A DNA stretch of 64,000 nt from Ligustrum vulgare (lineage: Eukaryota > Streptophyta > Magnoliopsida > Lamiales > Oleaceae). The position numbers were made by a program, and so were the translations under genes. Of this stretch, positions 10,302-21,097 are shown piece by piece. Each line of letters begins with the position of its first letter. Position 1 is the first letter of the stretch. Below the pieces are notes generated by a model, which saw nothing but the letters and a program-made list of their open reading frames with translations, searched no databases and was not told the DNA's origin. The stretch spans positions 14,150,133 through 14,214,132 of the forward strand of contig OY743187.1 of the NCBI GenBank assembly GCA_963555705.1, written 5' to 3'.

Positions 10302-10302
10302 C

Positions 10303-10450
10303 TAGCTAAATCCCATGGTTCACACTTATTCAGATCAGCTTCTTCTATGGCCCTTGCACTGAATCTTCTGTCCAAAACTTTCTTCACTAAGTAATGAATT
10401 ATGATCTCTTCATCCGTGGGATGGAATCTGAATCCCGGAGGAAAATCCAT
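10303..10450 (-). CDS. NAC transcription factor, exon 1 (subdomains A and B)
   Basis: Start codon at 10448-10450 ([15 protein letters not shown]); an upstream in-frame ATG at 10489 would add 13 residues unlike the family and is not chosen. The exon gives subdomain A ([18 protein letters not shown]) and B ([15 protein letters not shown]), then GCTA before donor GTAATC. Joined to exon 2 in phase 1 it yields DLAKMGEKEW. Most relatives have DLPxxAKMGEKEW, so about three residues appear missing exactly at the junction, beside the microsatellite. Either the donor has moved slightly or the gene has lost three codons. The protein should act in the nucleus as a DNA-binding dimer. Confidence 0.9.
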
Positions 10451-10960
10451 ATAAATTTGTCTAAATAAATTTAGCACAAAAAAAGGCACCTGCAGAAACT
10501 ACAAAAAAAAAAAAAACCCTAATTTCTAGGAGAAAAAGTTTCTGGAAAAATCAGTATGAAGGAGAGGAAGTCTGGCTGGAATGAGATAAGAAGAGGGATT
10601 TTATTCACACAAAGTGATGAGAAATGTGAAGTTTCTTGGAGAGAAGCGAAATTATGGGGAACTGTTAGACCTTAACACAAATAAACAAGAGACTTTTGGT
10701 GCAAGTTTTACATTACAAGACAAGTGCTTGCTTGGCAGTTGGAACTACAGGTGTGTTTCATTACAAATATTTGTCACGTCCTAGTAGTAAGCATGTGCTT
10801 TACACATCTTATAAGTCACGATCCGTCTTAGATCATTATACTGGACCTGAAACGTGATGTGTGTCGATGGTAGGTGCCAACTAGACGTCGGGCCCACCAT
10901 CAAGACAATCTTGACTTTTCTTTGACGATAAAGGAGCGGGGTGTAACATTATACATATAT
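10451..10960 (-). promoter_or_regulatory. presumed NAC 5' untranslated region and promoter
   Basis: The region upstream of the NAC start on the minus strand contains a poly(T) stretch on that strand (10503-10515 is poly-A on plus), purine-rich leader-like sequence, and farther out GC-richer DNA (about 10780-10940). I see no clear TATA box; the best candidate is a weak TTTATTTG near 10680. Assignment rests on position only. Confidence 0.35.
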
Positions 10961-13095
10961 GATGAATGTTAAAGTAACGTTTTTAAGTACTAATATTATT
11001 TTTAAAAGTAGTTGACTAATTGCTATTGTTAGAGAAAAATGGTAAATGGACTTCAAAATATATATTAATATTTTATTGAAAATTTTTGTTCATTTTTTCG
11101 AAATATATATTAGTTATTTAAAATATCAGCTTAATTCAAATTAAAGTCAACAATTAATTTTAACCATATTTTATATCGGGTCTACAATTTTTCAACCACA
11201 TTTTATTAATTTCTATCAAATTATATTAAAATTTGATTTTAATCATTACCAAATAATGATTATATAAATTTAAACTAAAATTTCAATTTCAATTTCAATT
11301 TTTTTCTTTTCTTAAGAATTTTGAAATGATTTATTTTATATTCTTAATAAATTAGAAAATAATTAAAAATTATTTTTATTTTTATATAAATTAATTGATA
11401 GTTTTGATAAGAATAGAAGTGTGTTTAAAAATAAAAAAGTTTCACACTCGCTCTACTTTGAAAAAAAAAATTTAAAAATAAATCTATTTTTATCGAAAAC
11501 TAAAACATATTTGTTTGAATTAAAAATAGAAAAAAATCATTAAAAGCATAAACATGTTTTTTGAATTGTTCAAAGAGTGAGCTTATAGTATTGTCCAACA
11601 GAAGGCTAAAACATAATTGTTTGAATTAAAAACAGAAAAAATATATATTAAATGCATAAATGTTCTCTTTGAATTGTTTAATAGAGTTATCACGAAAAAT
11701 GAAATTTGATGGGACAATAATCTAAAAGCAAGTTAAAACGTAGCGACGCTAAATTAATATTAATTGAATAACCAATTTCGATTTAGTCAACATGAATAAA
11801 TTAATGTTTTTGAAATAGGAATTAAAATAAATGAACTAATGATATTATTGAGAGAGAGAAAAATAATGTGGGGGATAAAATAGGAAATCAAAATATTCTC
11901 ACTCATCCACACTTTTAAGATATTGTAGAAGATTGTAGATGTAGATGCTAGATAGATATATAGATAAATGTAAATGTAGATTGTAGATAATGTCAAATCA
12001 TTTCAAATATTTTTCTTCTTTTATGTTTGATTGGAACATTTGTCATGATAATATTTTCTATGTACAAGTGCCTAAAGCACATTTTAGGCAAATTTTCAAT
12101 CAAATTGTTTATAAACGATTATTTACAAAAAAATAAAAATAAAAAAAATAGCAACGTAATAAATAACATTTCGTTACTCCATTTTTTTTTTTTTTGTGGT
12201 CATGAATCTTTTAGCTGCCAAAATTATTGTCTTTTCAAAGATATTATCCAACAAGATGTTGTCTGAGATCGTTTATACACACAATTTTACCAAAGAGAGA
12301 TTCCACCTCATCATACGAATAGCATCCGTTCAGTAAATCAAATAAATTGATTTATAAACTAATTTATAAATTATACAATTTTTCAAACAACTTTTTAATT
12401 ACACATATTTTCTATTCCCATTTTCAAACACACATTTTATCTCAAAAAATAAATAAATCAATTTATAAATCACATTCTTTTACCAAACAGAGGCACTATA
12501 ATAGCATGTTTAGTATATATAGACGTAAAAATTCTACATAACTAGACAATGAGCTTGTTTGGTGCAGGAGTTTTTGGATGAATATTGAGTTTTTTGGAAA
12601 ACGTGTGGTTGAAAATGATTGAAAATGTGAAAAATATAGTCCCATCCATAGAAATGTTTGGTTTAAAATGAATTTGAGGAAAATTCTAAAAATTTTACTT
12701 TTACCAAACATGCTCAATATAATGTATGCCCGTATGGTCTTGTGTAACATTAATCAGTAAACGCATTACACCATGTTCGGTAAGCGATACTAAGGCCCTA
12801 TGTATCTTCCATTAAAAGTAAAAAATGAATTTTAAATAATGTGTGGCTAAAAATAGATATTTTTTTATATTTACGTGCAAAATATTTTATAATGGTAATA
12901 TTGAAAATGGGTTTGAGAAAAAAATTTGGAACCATGGTAGACAAAGAGGGGCTAAACACAAGTACTATAAAAGACTGTAACTCTTTTTGTTTAGCCCACG
13001 TTTGATTTAGAATTAGGGAACAATACACCAATCAGGTGTTTATTTTACATCGTTTCAAATGTAAAGAAATAAGTTTATAACTTCAAACAAGAAGT

Positions 13096-13097
<2 letters not shown>
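10961..13097. other. AT-rich intergenic DNA with dispersed repeats
   Basis: No gene. Segments at about 12330-12500, 12545-12720 and 12785-12980 contain the window-wide repeat (TTTATAAAT, ACACATTTTATCTCAAAAAATAAATAAA-type, and flanking TTTGGT/ACCAAAC words). Two near copies of a phrase ending AAAACATAATTGTTTGAATTAAAAA occur at about 11500-11530 and 11605-11640. Confidence 0.5.

Positions 13098-13134
<37 letters not shown>
13098..13134. repeat. (TA)n microsatellite
   Basis: About 18 TA units. Confidence 0.97.
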
Positions 13135-13137
<3 letters not shown>

Positions 13138-13440
13138 CCCACCCCACCCCAATCTTCTTCCATATCCAGTGTATTCAAGACGGACTGCGCATCATCACCG
13201 TACAACACCACAACTATCGTCCCGACCGCCCCCACCACCACATCATCTGTGCACCACCAAAATCACCTACCATCTCCGACGTATTGTCACCATTACGCAT
13301 AAGCACCACAACCATAACCACCACCATCTCCGCCACAACAACTAGCACAACACCACCATCTCCTACCCCAACAAACCCACACACAACAAGATATCTGAGA
13401 ATCAGAAGGCAGAAAACGTAACAATGGAAATTGTAATTGA
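13135..13440. repeat. ACC/CAC-rich low-complexity DNA
   Basis: Strongly strand-biased CACCACCA-type sequence, open in several frames on both strands because of composition. The translations (Pro/Thr-rich one way, Gly/Val-rich the other) are not recognisable proteins. It resembles 13950-14290 beyond the TGTGAC array. Confidence 0.5.
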
Positions 13441-13464
13441 AATTGATATCCAACCTTTGGAATA

Positions 13465-13965
13465 TGAATTGTGACCTGCAATATATGTACTGTGACTTGT
13501 GAGCTTAGAGTGCGATATGTGACCTGAGATATGAATTATGACTTCTAATTTGAACTTTTAAGTGTGACCAATTCTGTGATATCTATGATCAGTTGAAATT
13601 GATATGTGATCAATGAAAAATGACTTGTGACATGTGATCTGTTACATGTGACCTGAAACATATTAACTGTGACATGTGACTTTAAAGTACGACATGTGAC
13701 CTGAGGTGTGAATTGTGACATGGTATCTGAATTATTAAGTTTAATCAGATCTCATAAGTCTTATGACTTGTGACTTGTGAAATGATACTTGTGGCCTACA
13801 ATATATGAACTGTGACATATGATCTTAGTGTAACTTGTGACTTGAACTATTAAGTGTGACATATTGAAATTGTTATGTGACTTGTGACCCGTGAACTATA
13901 AACTATGACTTGCAACACATGAACAATGACTTATGACCTTAAAGCGTGACATGTGACCCTCACAA
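13465..13965. repeat. degenerate TGTGAC array
   Basis: About 500 bases in which TGTGAC, TGTGACTTGTGA, ACATGTGACCT and AATATATGAACTGTGAC recur dozens of times at irregular spacing. Some longer units repeat, for example a CAATATATG(T/A)ACTGTGAC phrase at about 13479 and 13799. Direct, not inverted; no coding sense seen. Confidence 0.8.
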
Positions 13966-16600
13966 CACCCCCACCCAGACCATCACTCTCCCACCACCGC
14001 CTCACACTGAACCATTGCCCCATCATCGTAAGCTCCAGCACCACCATGGAAATGGAAACAGTAGAAATGACAATGGATCATTACAGCAGCAATGGATTAC
14101 TGGAAGTCCCTACCCCACCCCTCAACAAAGAGAAAATAATCAATCTTCTATGGATCCCCTTAAGTCCAGAATCCAAATTCGACACACCACCAAACCACCA
14201 ACTAAAACAGAAGGCACTTGATGTAGACATCATAATCGACTCAAAGCCATTGAAGGGATTCCACATATTCATCGCAATCACCGCGATTTAGTAGAAATCT
14301 CATCACCGGCTTCGAATTTCTGGTGGTTGTGGGAATGCTTGCAGAGACTCCACATACTCATCGTCATGACTGCCTACAAAGACTCCACCCTCATCACCGG
14401 TGATGAGTGGCGGTGGTCAGTAGCGGGTGATGGAGAAGGCGATGTTGGTTCGAACTTGGATCGGGCAGTGGTTGTGGGATTTAACGTTGATAGCGGACAG
14501 TTTTAGTGAGATTTAGAACTTACTTGAGTGGGAGGAGCGGGTAGGTTACCGTGAGGGAGGTGGTGGTTGTGACCAAAAATCATGGGAGAGTAGGAGGAGA
14601 AAGGTGAAAATTGAAACGAAACCAATGATGCTAATTCTGCCATTGCAGGGACAAATGACCTGACTGAGAGAGAATTCAATTTTGAACGTAAACTCGTAAA
14701 CTTGGTGTGGTGGGTGAGTGGGTAGGGTATGGGGTTGTTGAATTATAATACTATTAATTATTGTTTTAAAGATAAATTACCACATGATTATTGTACTAAA
14801 ATTTATAAATTTGCTTTTTGAATTGTTAATTTTATAAACCAACTAAGGTGTAATTCTTTTACTTAAAATTATATCTTTAAGAGCGTCTCCAATCGTGATC
14901 TAAAAAAAGTTTTAAATTGTCATCTCTGAAATCACTTTTGCATCTCTATTTACATCTCAGTGAATTTAAATCAAGATTTTGCTTCAATGGATGCATGCAA
15001 TTAAATTCTACTTTTGAAAAAAAAAAAATTGCTCATAAATTTTATGTTAATTTATTTATTTATTTGTGTATATACAAAAGTATTACGAATAAATCGATCT
15101 AAAAAATTCAAAATTTGGTTAAGAGAAAAATATTTAAAAAAATAAAAAATGTGCAAATTCATATAAAAAATTCAAATTGTAATGTAAATTAATATAATAG
15201 ATTTAAATTGTATATATATCTCATATCAATATTTTATGGATTGATAGCTATTTTTTAGTAAAATTTTTTTAATCCATTTGAAGATGTAAAGGAAGATGTA
15301 AATTTATACCTAAATTTACATTTTTGGTCAGAATTTTAAAATACATCTGTTTTATATTCCATCATTAGAGACTATTCCCGTGACTTAGAGGATGTAAAAC
15401 ACTAAAAAATTATTATACATAACGATTAGAAATGCTCTAATAAATTTTAATAAAAGTTGAAGAAACGTGAAAATTAATTGCAAATTAAATTTTATAATTT
15501 TTTTTTTTTTTTTTTCACATATTAGCCTGGCATAAAAAACAAATTTAAGTCCGGTCTCTTGATCTCAATAATAATACGGTTGAAAATAAGTTTAAAAAGT
15601 GGGAGTCGAGCTTATAGTTTTAATAAGAGTTGTTCCTGTTCAACTCGGTGCAGAAGACCTACAAAAAATTGGCCTTTAACTGTGTAAAATGTTGTCATCA
15701 TGGTAATCATACGTAGTTTAATGGATATTTTCAAAGGATATATTCTGTTTGAAGATACACGTTCGTCGACGTGTTTCTCTGCGGAGTACACGATAAGTAA
15801 TATGTCCAATTTCTGATTTATTTAAATATCGTCAACATTTTTTGTTTTTCGTAAAAAACTTAAGAAAATGAAAAATATTCATGTTAATTGTTATGCGTTC
15901 TAAACTTGTTAATATTTTGGTTTGCAAAATTTCTAAGCCTATATGTTTGGTAAAACTTGTTCATAAAATTTATTTATAAACGATTACGTGACAGCATTGC
16001 ATTAGATAATTTTTTAAAAAGTTCGATTGATCAATGATTCTCCTATCCCCATTTTTGACTTTTCAAGAAAAATGAATTAACAAAATATTGATATATCGCT
16101 ATCAACCATAACTCATCCACAACATCTACTTGTCAACCTCTATGTCAATTAACATGTACAAGTAGCATTTTTGATCTAATAAAAGAGTATCCATTTATGG
16201 CACTATTCATAAGCCGTTTAGCCGAACATGTGTCTGGAGCCATTTTTGAAGCCGTGAAGCTGATTCTTGGAATTGGCTTTGAACTGTTTAAAAAAATAAA
16301 ATAAAATCTGACAATTACCTGTTTCACACCCATACTCCCATGTCTTCTCTATTTTTTGCGTGTATTGTTGGATTTGAGTGAAGGGCAAAGTGATTTACAC
16401 CAATTTCTTTTTGGGGAATACCCATAAATAGATTCATCATCATAAATAGTTTGAGAAATAGATCTTGAAATTAAAACATTTGATAAATAGCCTTTGACAA
16501 TTTAAACTTTTCCAAATACCCTCGTTTTCAAACAAAGTCATCTAACTATAAAAACAACTTCAATTTAGTCCCCAAATAATTTTTGGAAACAAAATAATAA
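13966..16600. other. intergenic DNA
   Basis: 13966-14740 is GC-richer with CACCAC/GGTGGT runs and short frames I cannot identify; an ACACATACTCATCG(T/C) phrase recurs near 14260 and 14345. 14740-16600 is AT-rich without recognisable genes. Around 16180-16330 a non-coding GC-richer block has no assigned identity. The last part may belong to the virus-derived sequence that follows. Confidence 0.4.
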
Positions 16601-16625
16601 AATTAGTTTTTACCTAATTAAATTT

Positions 16626-16859
16626 ATGTCTATTTATGACCCCCACATACTTGAGGAAAAAATGAAAGATTTAATTAGGAGTTTAAATAGAGAATATACA
16701 TAATTAGTTAGTATTGAAGGAGAATTAAATACTAAAGTTATAGAATTATACGAAGAACTTAAAAGATTGGTTAAACAACATATTGAATATTTGAGATTAA
16801 TAGAAATAAACGAAATAAGACAAGAAGAAATATTTTTGACAAGAATCATAAGACGATGA
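16626..16859 (+). pseudogene. small leader ORF of the endogenous virus
   Basis: 77 codons from an ATG at 16626 to a TGA at 16857, interrupted by one TAA after 25 codons. The product is charged and coil-like (LEEKMKDLIRSLNREY, then YEELKRLVKQHIEYLRL). It lies just before the primer site, where pararetrovirus leaders often carry short ORFs. Function not known. Confidence 0.4.
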
Positions 16860-16919
16860 CAATTCCACATATAATTCTCCAAGAAAATAGAGAGTGTGTT
16901 CTGCGCACTCTGGTGAAAT

Positions 16920-16931
16920 TGGTATCAGAGC
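16920..16931 (+). other. viral tRNA-Met primer-binding site
   Basis: TGGTATCAGAGC, complementary to the 3' end of initiator tRNA-Met, followed by C. By convention this is base 1 of a caulimovirid genome. Here it lies about 25 bases before the first ATG of ORF1. Confidence 0.85.
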
Positions 16932-16955
16932 CCTGTTACTAACCAAAAAATCATA

Positions 16956-18133
16956 ATGAATTTATCAGTAGAAGAAAATATAATTGAAGAATTTCTAAAA
17001 AATATAGAAAAACATAAAAAAACCAAGTTATCCTTATTTACCCAAAAATTATTTGAACGGAGGATTTGAAGAAATGAATAAGAAATTGGAAAATTTAGAA
17101 TATAATTTACAAATAGGAAATGTTATATTAGATAAAAATCTAAAAAGAAAAGATAAAATCATAATTAATCCTCCTCAAGATTACAGAAGAAAAATTAAAG
17201 ATAAAAATAAATGAAATGAAAAAACACCTGAAATAAAACAATTTATGATAACAGATGTAAAAGAATTAGAAAGAAAATTCTTAAAATCTATAGGAGAAAA
17301 ATATGATGAATACAAAAATCAATTAGAAGAATTAGCAAAACAAGTAGAAAATACTAAAATGAATACAAACCCGTCTGCAAGTAATGTAAAAGAAGAATTT
17401 AGTAGTGATGAAGATACAAGTAATCCATATGGAACTTACATACCTAGAAGATAAGGATTCTAAAAATATAGGAAAACTCAGAATAGATATAGTGAAAATA
17501 TTAGGAAACAATTCATAAAAGAAATTAATCCAACAAAATCATATAATGAACCAATTCACACAACATGAATATAGTTAGATTTAGACTATGTAGATACAAA
17601 TAAAGCTATTGAAACATGAACAAAAAGTACTGATTTAGCAATACAATTTAATAAATGGGACACGTACACAACCTTTGAATTGATAGAAAATACATTTAGA
17701 GGTACAGTATCAGAATGATGGAGAAAACTACCTGTAAATACAAAAAGAAGAATAAAATATGGAGAAAATACAGCTGATGCATTAGATAATAGAAATAATC
17801 TAAATGATCAAAGTATAAGAGATATATTAAATATGTTGGAAAGATCCATCGGAACAGAATTTTTAGGAGATAGATACACAATTGATGAAAAAGCTAGAAA
17901 ACAAGATGAATATAATGAATGAATGATTGCAATGGAAAATTTAAGAATTTGTGATATGTGCGAATTAGAAAGATATACATGTAAATTTCAAGAATTATAC
18001 CATACAATCAGGCAAGGAGATTATACAGATAATAAGCTAATCTTAAGATCTTACTTCACAAAATTACCATTCTCATGGGGAACTAAGTTATTAAAAGAAT
18101 ATAATAAAATATTACCTGAAGGAGATGAAGAGG

Positions 18134-18170
<37 letters not shown>

Positions 18171-18472
18171 TAGTCTTGGAAGTAGAGTTGAATTTACAAA
18201 AAGAATGATAAGTATTTGGTGCAGAGAAGCGCTAGAAAATAAAAAAAACATATAAGATAAGGAAGAACTCTTTATGTTGTTACAAAGATATGGGTCAAAC
18301 AAAACAATTTGGATGTCATAAGAAGAAATATAAGTCATATAAAAAACATAAAAGAAGATTCAAAAACTTTAAAAAGTTTAAGAAAAGAAAGGATAAACAG
18401 AATATAAAAACTCTCAAAGTTTATGAAGAATTTATAGATGATAGTGATATAGAACCAATTGAGTATTTTTAG
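16956..18472 (+). pseudogene. viral ORF1, coat protein region (broken)
   Basis: Begins at ATG 16956; the frame shifts near 17015 into the frame used to 18255, then again before 18290. Visible parts: an Asn/Lys-rich start, an acidic stretch after VKEEFSSDEDTSN, an FNKWDTYTTFELIENTF segment, CDMCELERYTCKFQELYHT and FTKLPFSWGTKLL, which fit the coat (gag-like) fold of the family, and finally a very basic tail (KKYKSYKKHKRRFKNF). In the frame of 17245-18255 there are in-frame stops at 17212, 17452, 17461, 17566, 17572, 17617, 17716 and 17920, five of them TGA. A (TA)n run sits inside the gene. The usual CCHC knuckle is not seen. Confidence 0.75.
18136..18168. repeat. (TA)n microsatellite inside the viral coat gene
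   Basis: About 16 TA units, read as an Ile-Tyr repeat in the still open frame. It has no counterpart expected in a viral coat protein and probably grew or was inserted after integration. Confidence 0.9.
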
Positions 18473-19297
18473 GATTTAGACAATAAATGTAGTAGTATTT
18501 ATGAGTTGAAAACATCATCATTAGATGAAGAATCTGAAGAAAACACATATATGAATGAAATTTAAGAAGTACAAGGATCAGATATTGAAACAACTGAGGA
18601 AGTAGAAGACTCAGTAGAAGGAATTTGTCAAGAAATTACATTTGATAGCAAAAAATATAAGGAGATAACTAAAGGAATCTTAGACTTACAAGAAAAAGAT
18701 GTATTTCATCAAGAAATCCCAATTAACATAGAAGATGTAGTGGGAAAAACCAGAATCCCAATAATTACTAAAGAAAAGGTAAAACAAGAATTATTCAATA
18801 TCCCAAAAAATATTAGGAAGAAGTTAAAATGTATTGAAATTGGAGGAATACAAGTTATGATTAAAGGATTCTTTAGAGAAGGTATGAATATACCTATTGA
18901 AATTTATTGCATGGATAACAGAATTCTACAAGATCCTATAAATGCTCTATTAGGAACTGTTGTAGGAAATCTAATTTATCAGAAGATAATTTTTACAATA
19001 AAACCAAATTATGCAATCTCAATAACAGATGAAAATATAGATCAAAGTTTCAATCTCTATTATAGGATTGGAAACTTAAAAATATTACATAAAAGTAAGG
19101 CTATTAGTATAAGCATAAAATCAATATTTGCTTTTAGTACTAGTTATCATAGCAATTTAAGAAAAATAACATATAACATAATAATACACAGAGATTTTGA
19201 TGAATTGGCACAGTATATTCTGCCTAGAAAATATAAGGAATATGAAGTTACAATACCAGAACAAATAATGCTTGATTTCCACAAACAAGCTAAATAA
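18473..19297 (+). pseudogene. viral ORF1, movement protein region (30K family)
   Basis: Same frame as 18290-18472, so one polyprotein. After an acidic linker with stops at 18470 and about 18563, the block from 18740 reads as a 30K-superfamily movement protein: a GGIQVMIKGFFREGMN strand, the conserved aspartate in IEIYCMDNRILQD, a ALLGTVVGNLIYQKIIFTI segment and a C-terminal domain. Such proteins move viral material through plasmodesmata. The 185-codon block is uninterrupted to a TAA at 19295, after which the same frame continues. Confidence 0.75.
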
Positions 19298-19867
19298 ATT
19301 AATTCTGAAGGAAGAATAATAAGAAAAGGTAGTGTGAGGCTACAAGGAGAAAATATTTTTGCAAGATTCCCACCTAGAGGAAATTTTAATATAGAACGAC
19401 TTAAAAACCAAAGTATTGATGAACCAGCAAGCTCACAATATTATATCAGGACTAGATATATCAACCAAGAAGGGATCAAGAATGATCTTCTTGTCCTTAT
19501 AGATACAGTAGCAGATAAAAACCATGTAGATGCTAAATTTGTTAGCCACCTACAAGAATATGAGTTACCACAAAAATATGTCTTTAAAGATTACTTAGGA
19601 CATAACCTTGAAATAAAAAGATATCTGAGTTTCCCTCTTATAATTATAGGAGAGAATCAAGGTGAACATAAAACAGAAATAATCTTATATAAGGATGATA
19701 ATTATGGACTTAGCCAAACACCTATATTACTAGGAATGAGTTTTCTTGGAAAGGTAAGCCCTTACAAGATATGTCAAGGATATATAAAAATAACACTTGA
19801 AGGAAATCCAGTTATTATACCAAGGATAGATGAAAATATGAGATCATTGTTACCATGGAGAGGATAA
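19298..19867 (+). pseudogene. viral ORF1 C-terminal retropepsin-like domain
   Basis: Continues the movement-protein frame beyond one TAA and stays open for 177 codons to a TAA at 19865. It contains LLVLIDTVADKNHVDAKFV, which aligns with the active-site region of a retropepsin (family pattern D-T/S-G-A), with Val where Gly is expected, and later ILLGMSFL, which matches the second retropepsin signature. It ends just as ORF2, with its own DTGS protease, begins, so the virus had two such folds. Either this one is a substrate-binding or structural relative, or its active site decayed. Confidence 0.6.
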
Positions 19868-20374
19868 TAAATACCAATCCCATGAGTCCATTTATTAAAG
19901 TTATACTCAATTTAAAAAAATATTGTAAAATAAAATTTCCTGTTTTTTTAGATACAGGAAGTACTATAAGCCTTTACTTACCAAATGTATTACCATCTGA
20001 ATATTCGAAATATGGCTTAAAGAAAGTTGTAACTGCTACAACAGTAGGAGGAAACAAGATAATATATAGCAAATATGCTACACAAATACCTTTTCTAATA
20101 TCTCTAAGAGAAGTATGGTATTTGTTGATAATATATAAATGTCAACTACAATTGGATGTGATATTTTATTAGGACAAAATTTCCTATTAATATTTTATTA
20201 GGACATTTTACTCAATTTATTGATAAATATACGTTCACAACACCTTGTGCACATAAAATATTTACACCTAAAATTACAAGAGCCGTAAGCATAGCTTACA
20301 AAGAAATTAATCATCAGAGCTCCTCAACCCAGTGTGGTGGATGTTGTAGTACAGAAAAAATTATACCAATTAAT
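19855..20374 (+). pseudogene. viral ORF2, aspartic protease region
   Basis: ATG at 19855 overlaps the end of ORF1 by 13 bases, a usual arrangement in this family. The frame carries FPVFLDTGSTISLYLPN, an intact D-T-G retropepsin active site, and ends at a stop near 20172. From there to 20375 the frame changes; a duplicated ATTTTATTAGGACA phrase (about 20163 and 20191) marks the damage, and GGACAAAATTTC-type sequence suggests the ILLGQNF region of the protease. Confidence 0.7.
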
Positions 20375-21097
20375 GTGCTAAAAATGACAATAGAAGATAA
20401 GTTAGAAAATTTTAGAAAAGAAATTTCTGAAACTTATTCTGAAAACCCATTAGAAAAATGGGATACAGATAAGGTTAAAGTCAAGATAGAGCTTATAAAA
20501 CCAGATACTGTAGTAAGAGTTAAACCGATGAAATACAGTGTTGAAGACCAAGATGAATTTAAAATCCAAATAAAAGAATTACTAGAAGTCAAACTAATTA
20601 GGCCTAGTAAAAGTCCACCTAGTAGGTCAACATTTATGGTTAGAAAACATAGTGAAGTAAAAAGAGGAAAAGCCAGAATGGTGATTAACTATAAAAGGCT
20701 AAACGAAGTTACAAAATTTGATGGATATTACTTGTCAAATAAGGACATTCTTATTAAACAAGTACAAAACAAGAAGATATTTTTAAAGTTCGATTGTAAA
20801 TCAGGATTTTGGCAAATTATGCACACAGAAGATAGCAAATCTTTAACTGCATTTAGCACTCCTAATCCTTTAGGCCAATTTGAATGGAATGTAATGCCAT
20901 TTGGATTGAAAAATGCACCACAGATATTCCAAAGAAGAATGGATGAGGTAATAAAACCTATTACTCATTTTTGTATTGTCTACATAGATGATTTACTTAT
21001 TCATTCAAAAGATATGAACGAACATATTGAACATCTTGAAAAGTTTTGTTATATCATGAAAAAAAGATGGTATTACACTTTCTCAAAAGAAAGCTGA
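20375..21097 (+). pseudogene. viral ORF2, reverse transcriptase
   Basis: 240 open codons with the expected order: VKPMKYSVEDQDEF entry, RPSKSPPSRSTFMVRKH, ARMVINYKRLNEVTKFDGYYL, KFDCKSGFWQIMH, AFSTPNPLGQFEWNVMPFGLKNAPQIFQRRMD and the catalytic CIVYIDDLLIHSKD. This is a caulimovirid or Ty3-type polymerase; the context without integrase or LTRs decides for a pararetrovirus. The catalytic box is intact although the gene is broken on both sides. Confidence 0.9.

Larger units (their letters stand above)
1945..10302 (-). other. NAC intron 1, enlarged to 8358 bases by transposable elements
   Basis: Bounded by donor GTAATC (10297-10302) and acceptor TGCAG (1945-1949). NAC first introns normally sit at this point, after CEPWDL and before KMGEKEW, and are usually far shorter. 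Contents in order of coordinate: AT-rich DNA with a dispersed repeat (about 2400-2560), a SINE (2811-3086), one arm of an inverted repeat pair (about 3170-3395), a Mutator-type MITE (3463-3655), a minus-strand copia element (4065-8865), the other arm (about 8862-9085), a CACTA-like end (9204-9345), an AT microsatellite (9360-9414) and about 600 bases of AT-rich DNA without a recognised feature. The copia lies in the same direction as the gene. Confidence 0.85.

Noticed and set aside
10205..10302. NAC frame continuing as LSLSLS...CVCVCV
   Set aside because: It is the (TC)n(TG)n microsatellite read in an open frame. A splice donor lies before it and exon 2 joins in phase.
13214..13481. Gly/Val- and Cys/Gly-rich minus-strand frames
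   Set aside because: Produced by CACCAC composition; no start context and no recognisable protein.
20375..21097. Reverse transcriptase as part of a Ty3/gypsy element
   Set aside because: No integrase or LTRs, and it is surrounded by coat, movement and transactivator-like regions and a pararetrovirus primer site.
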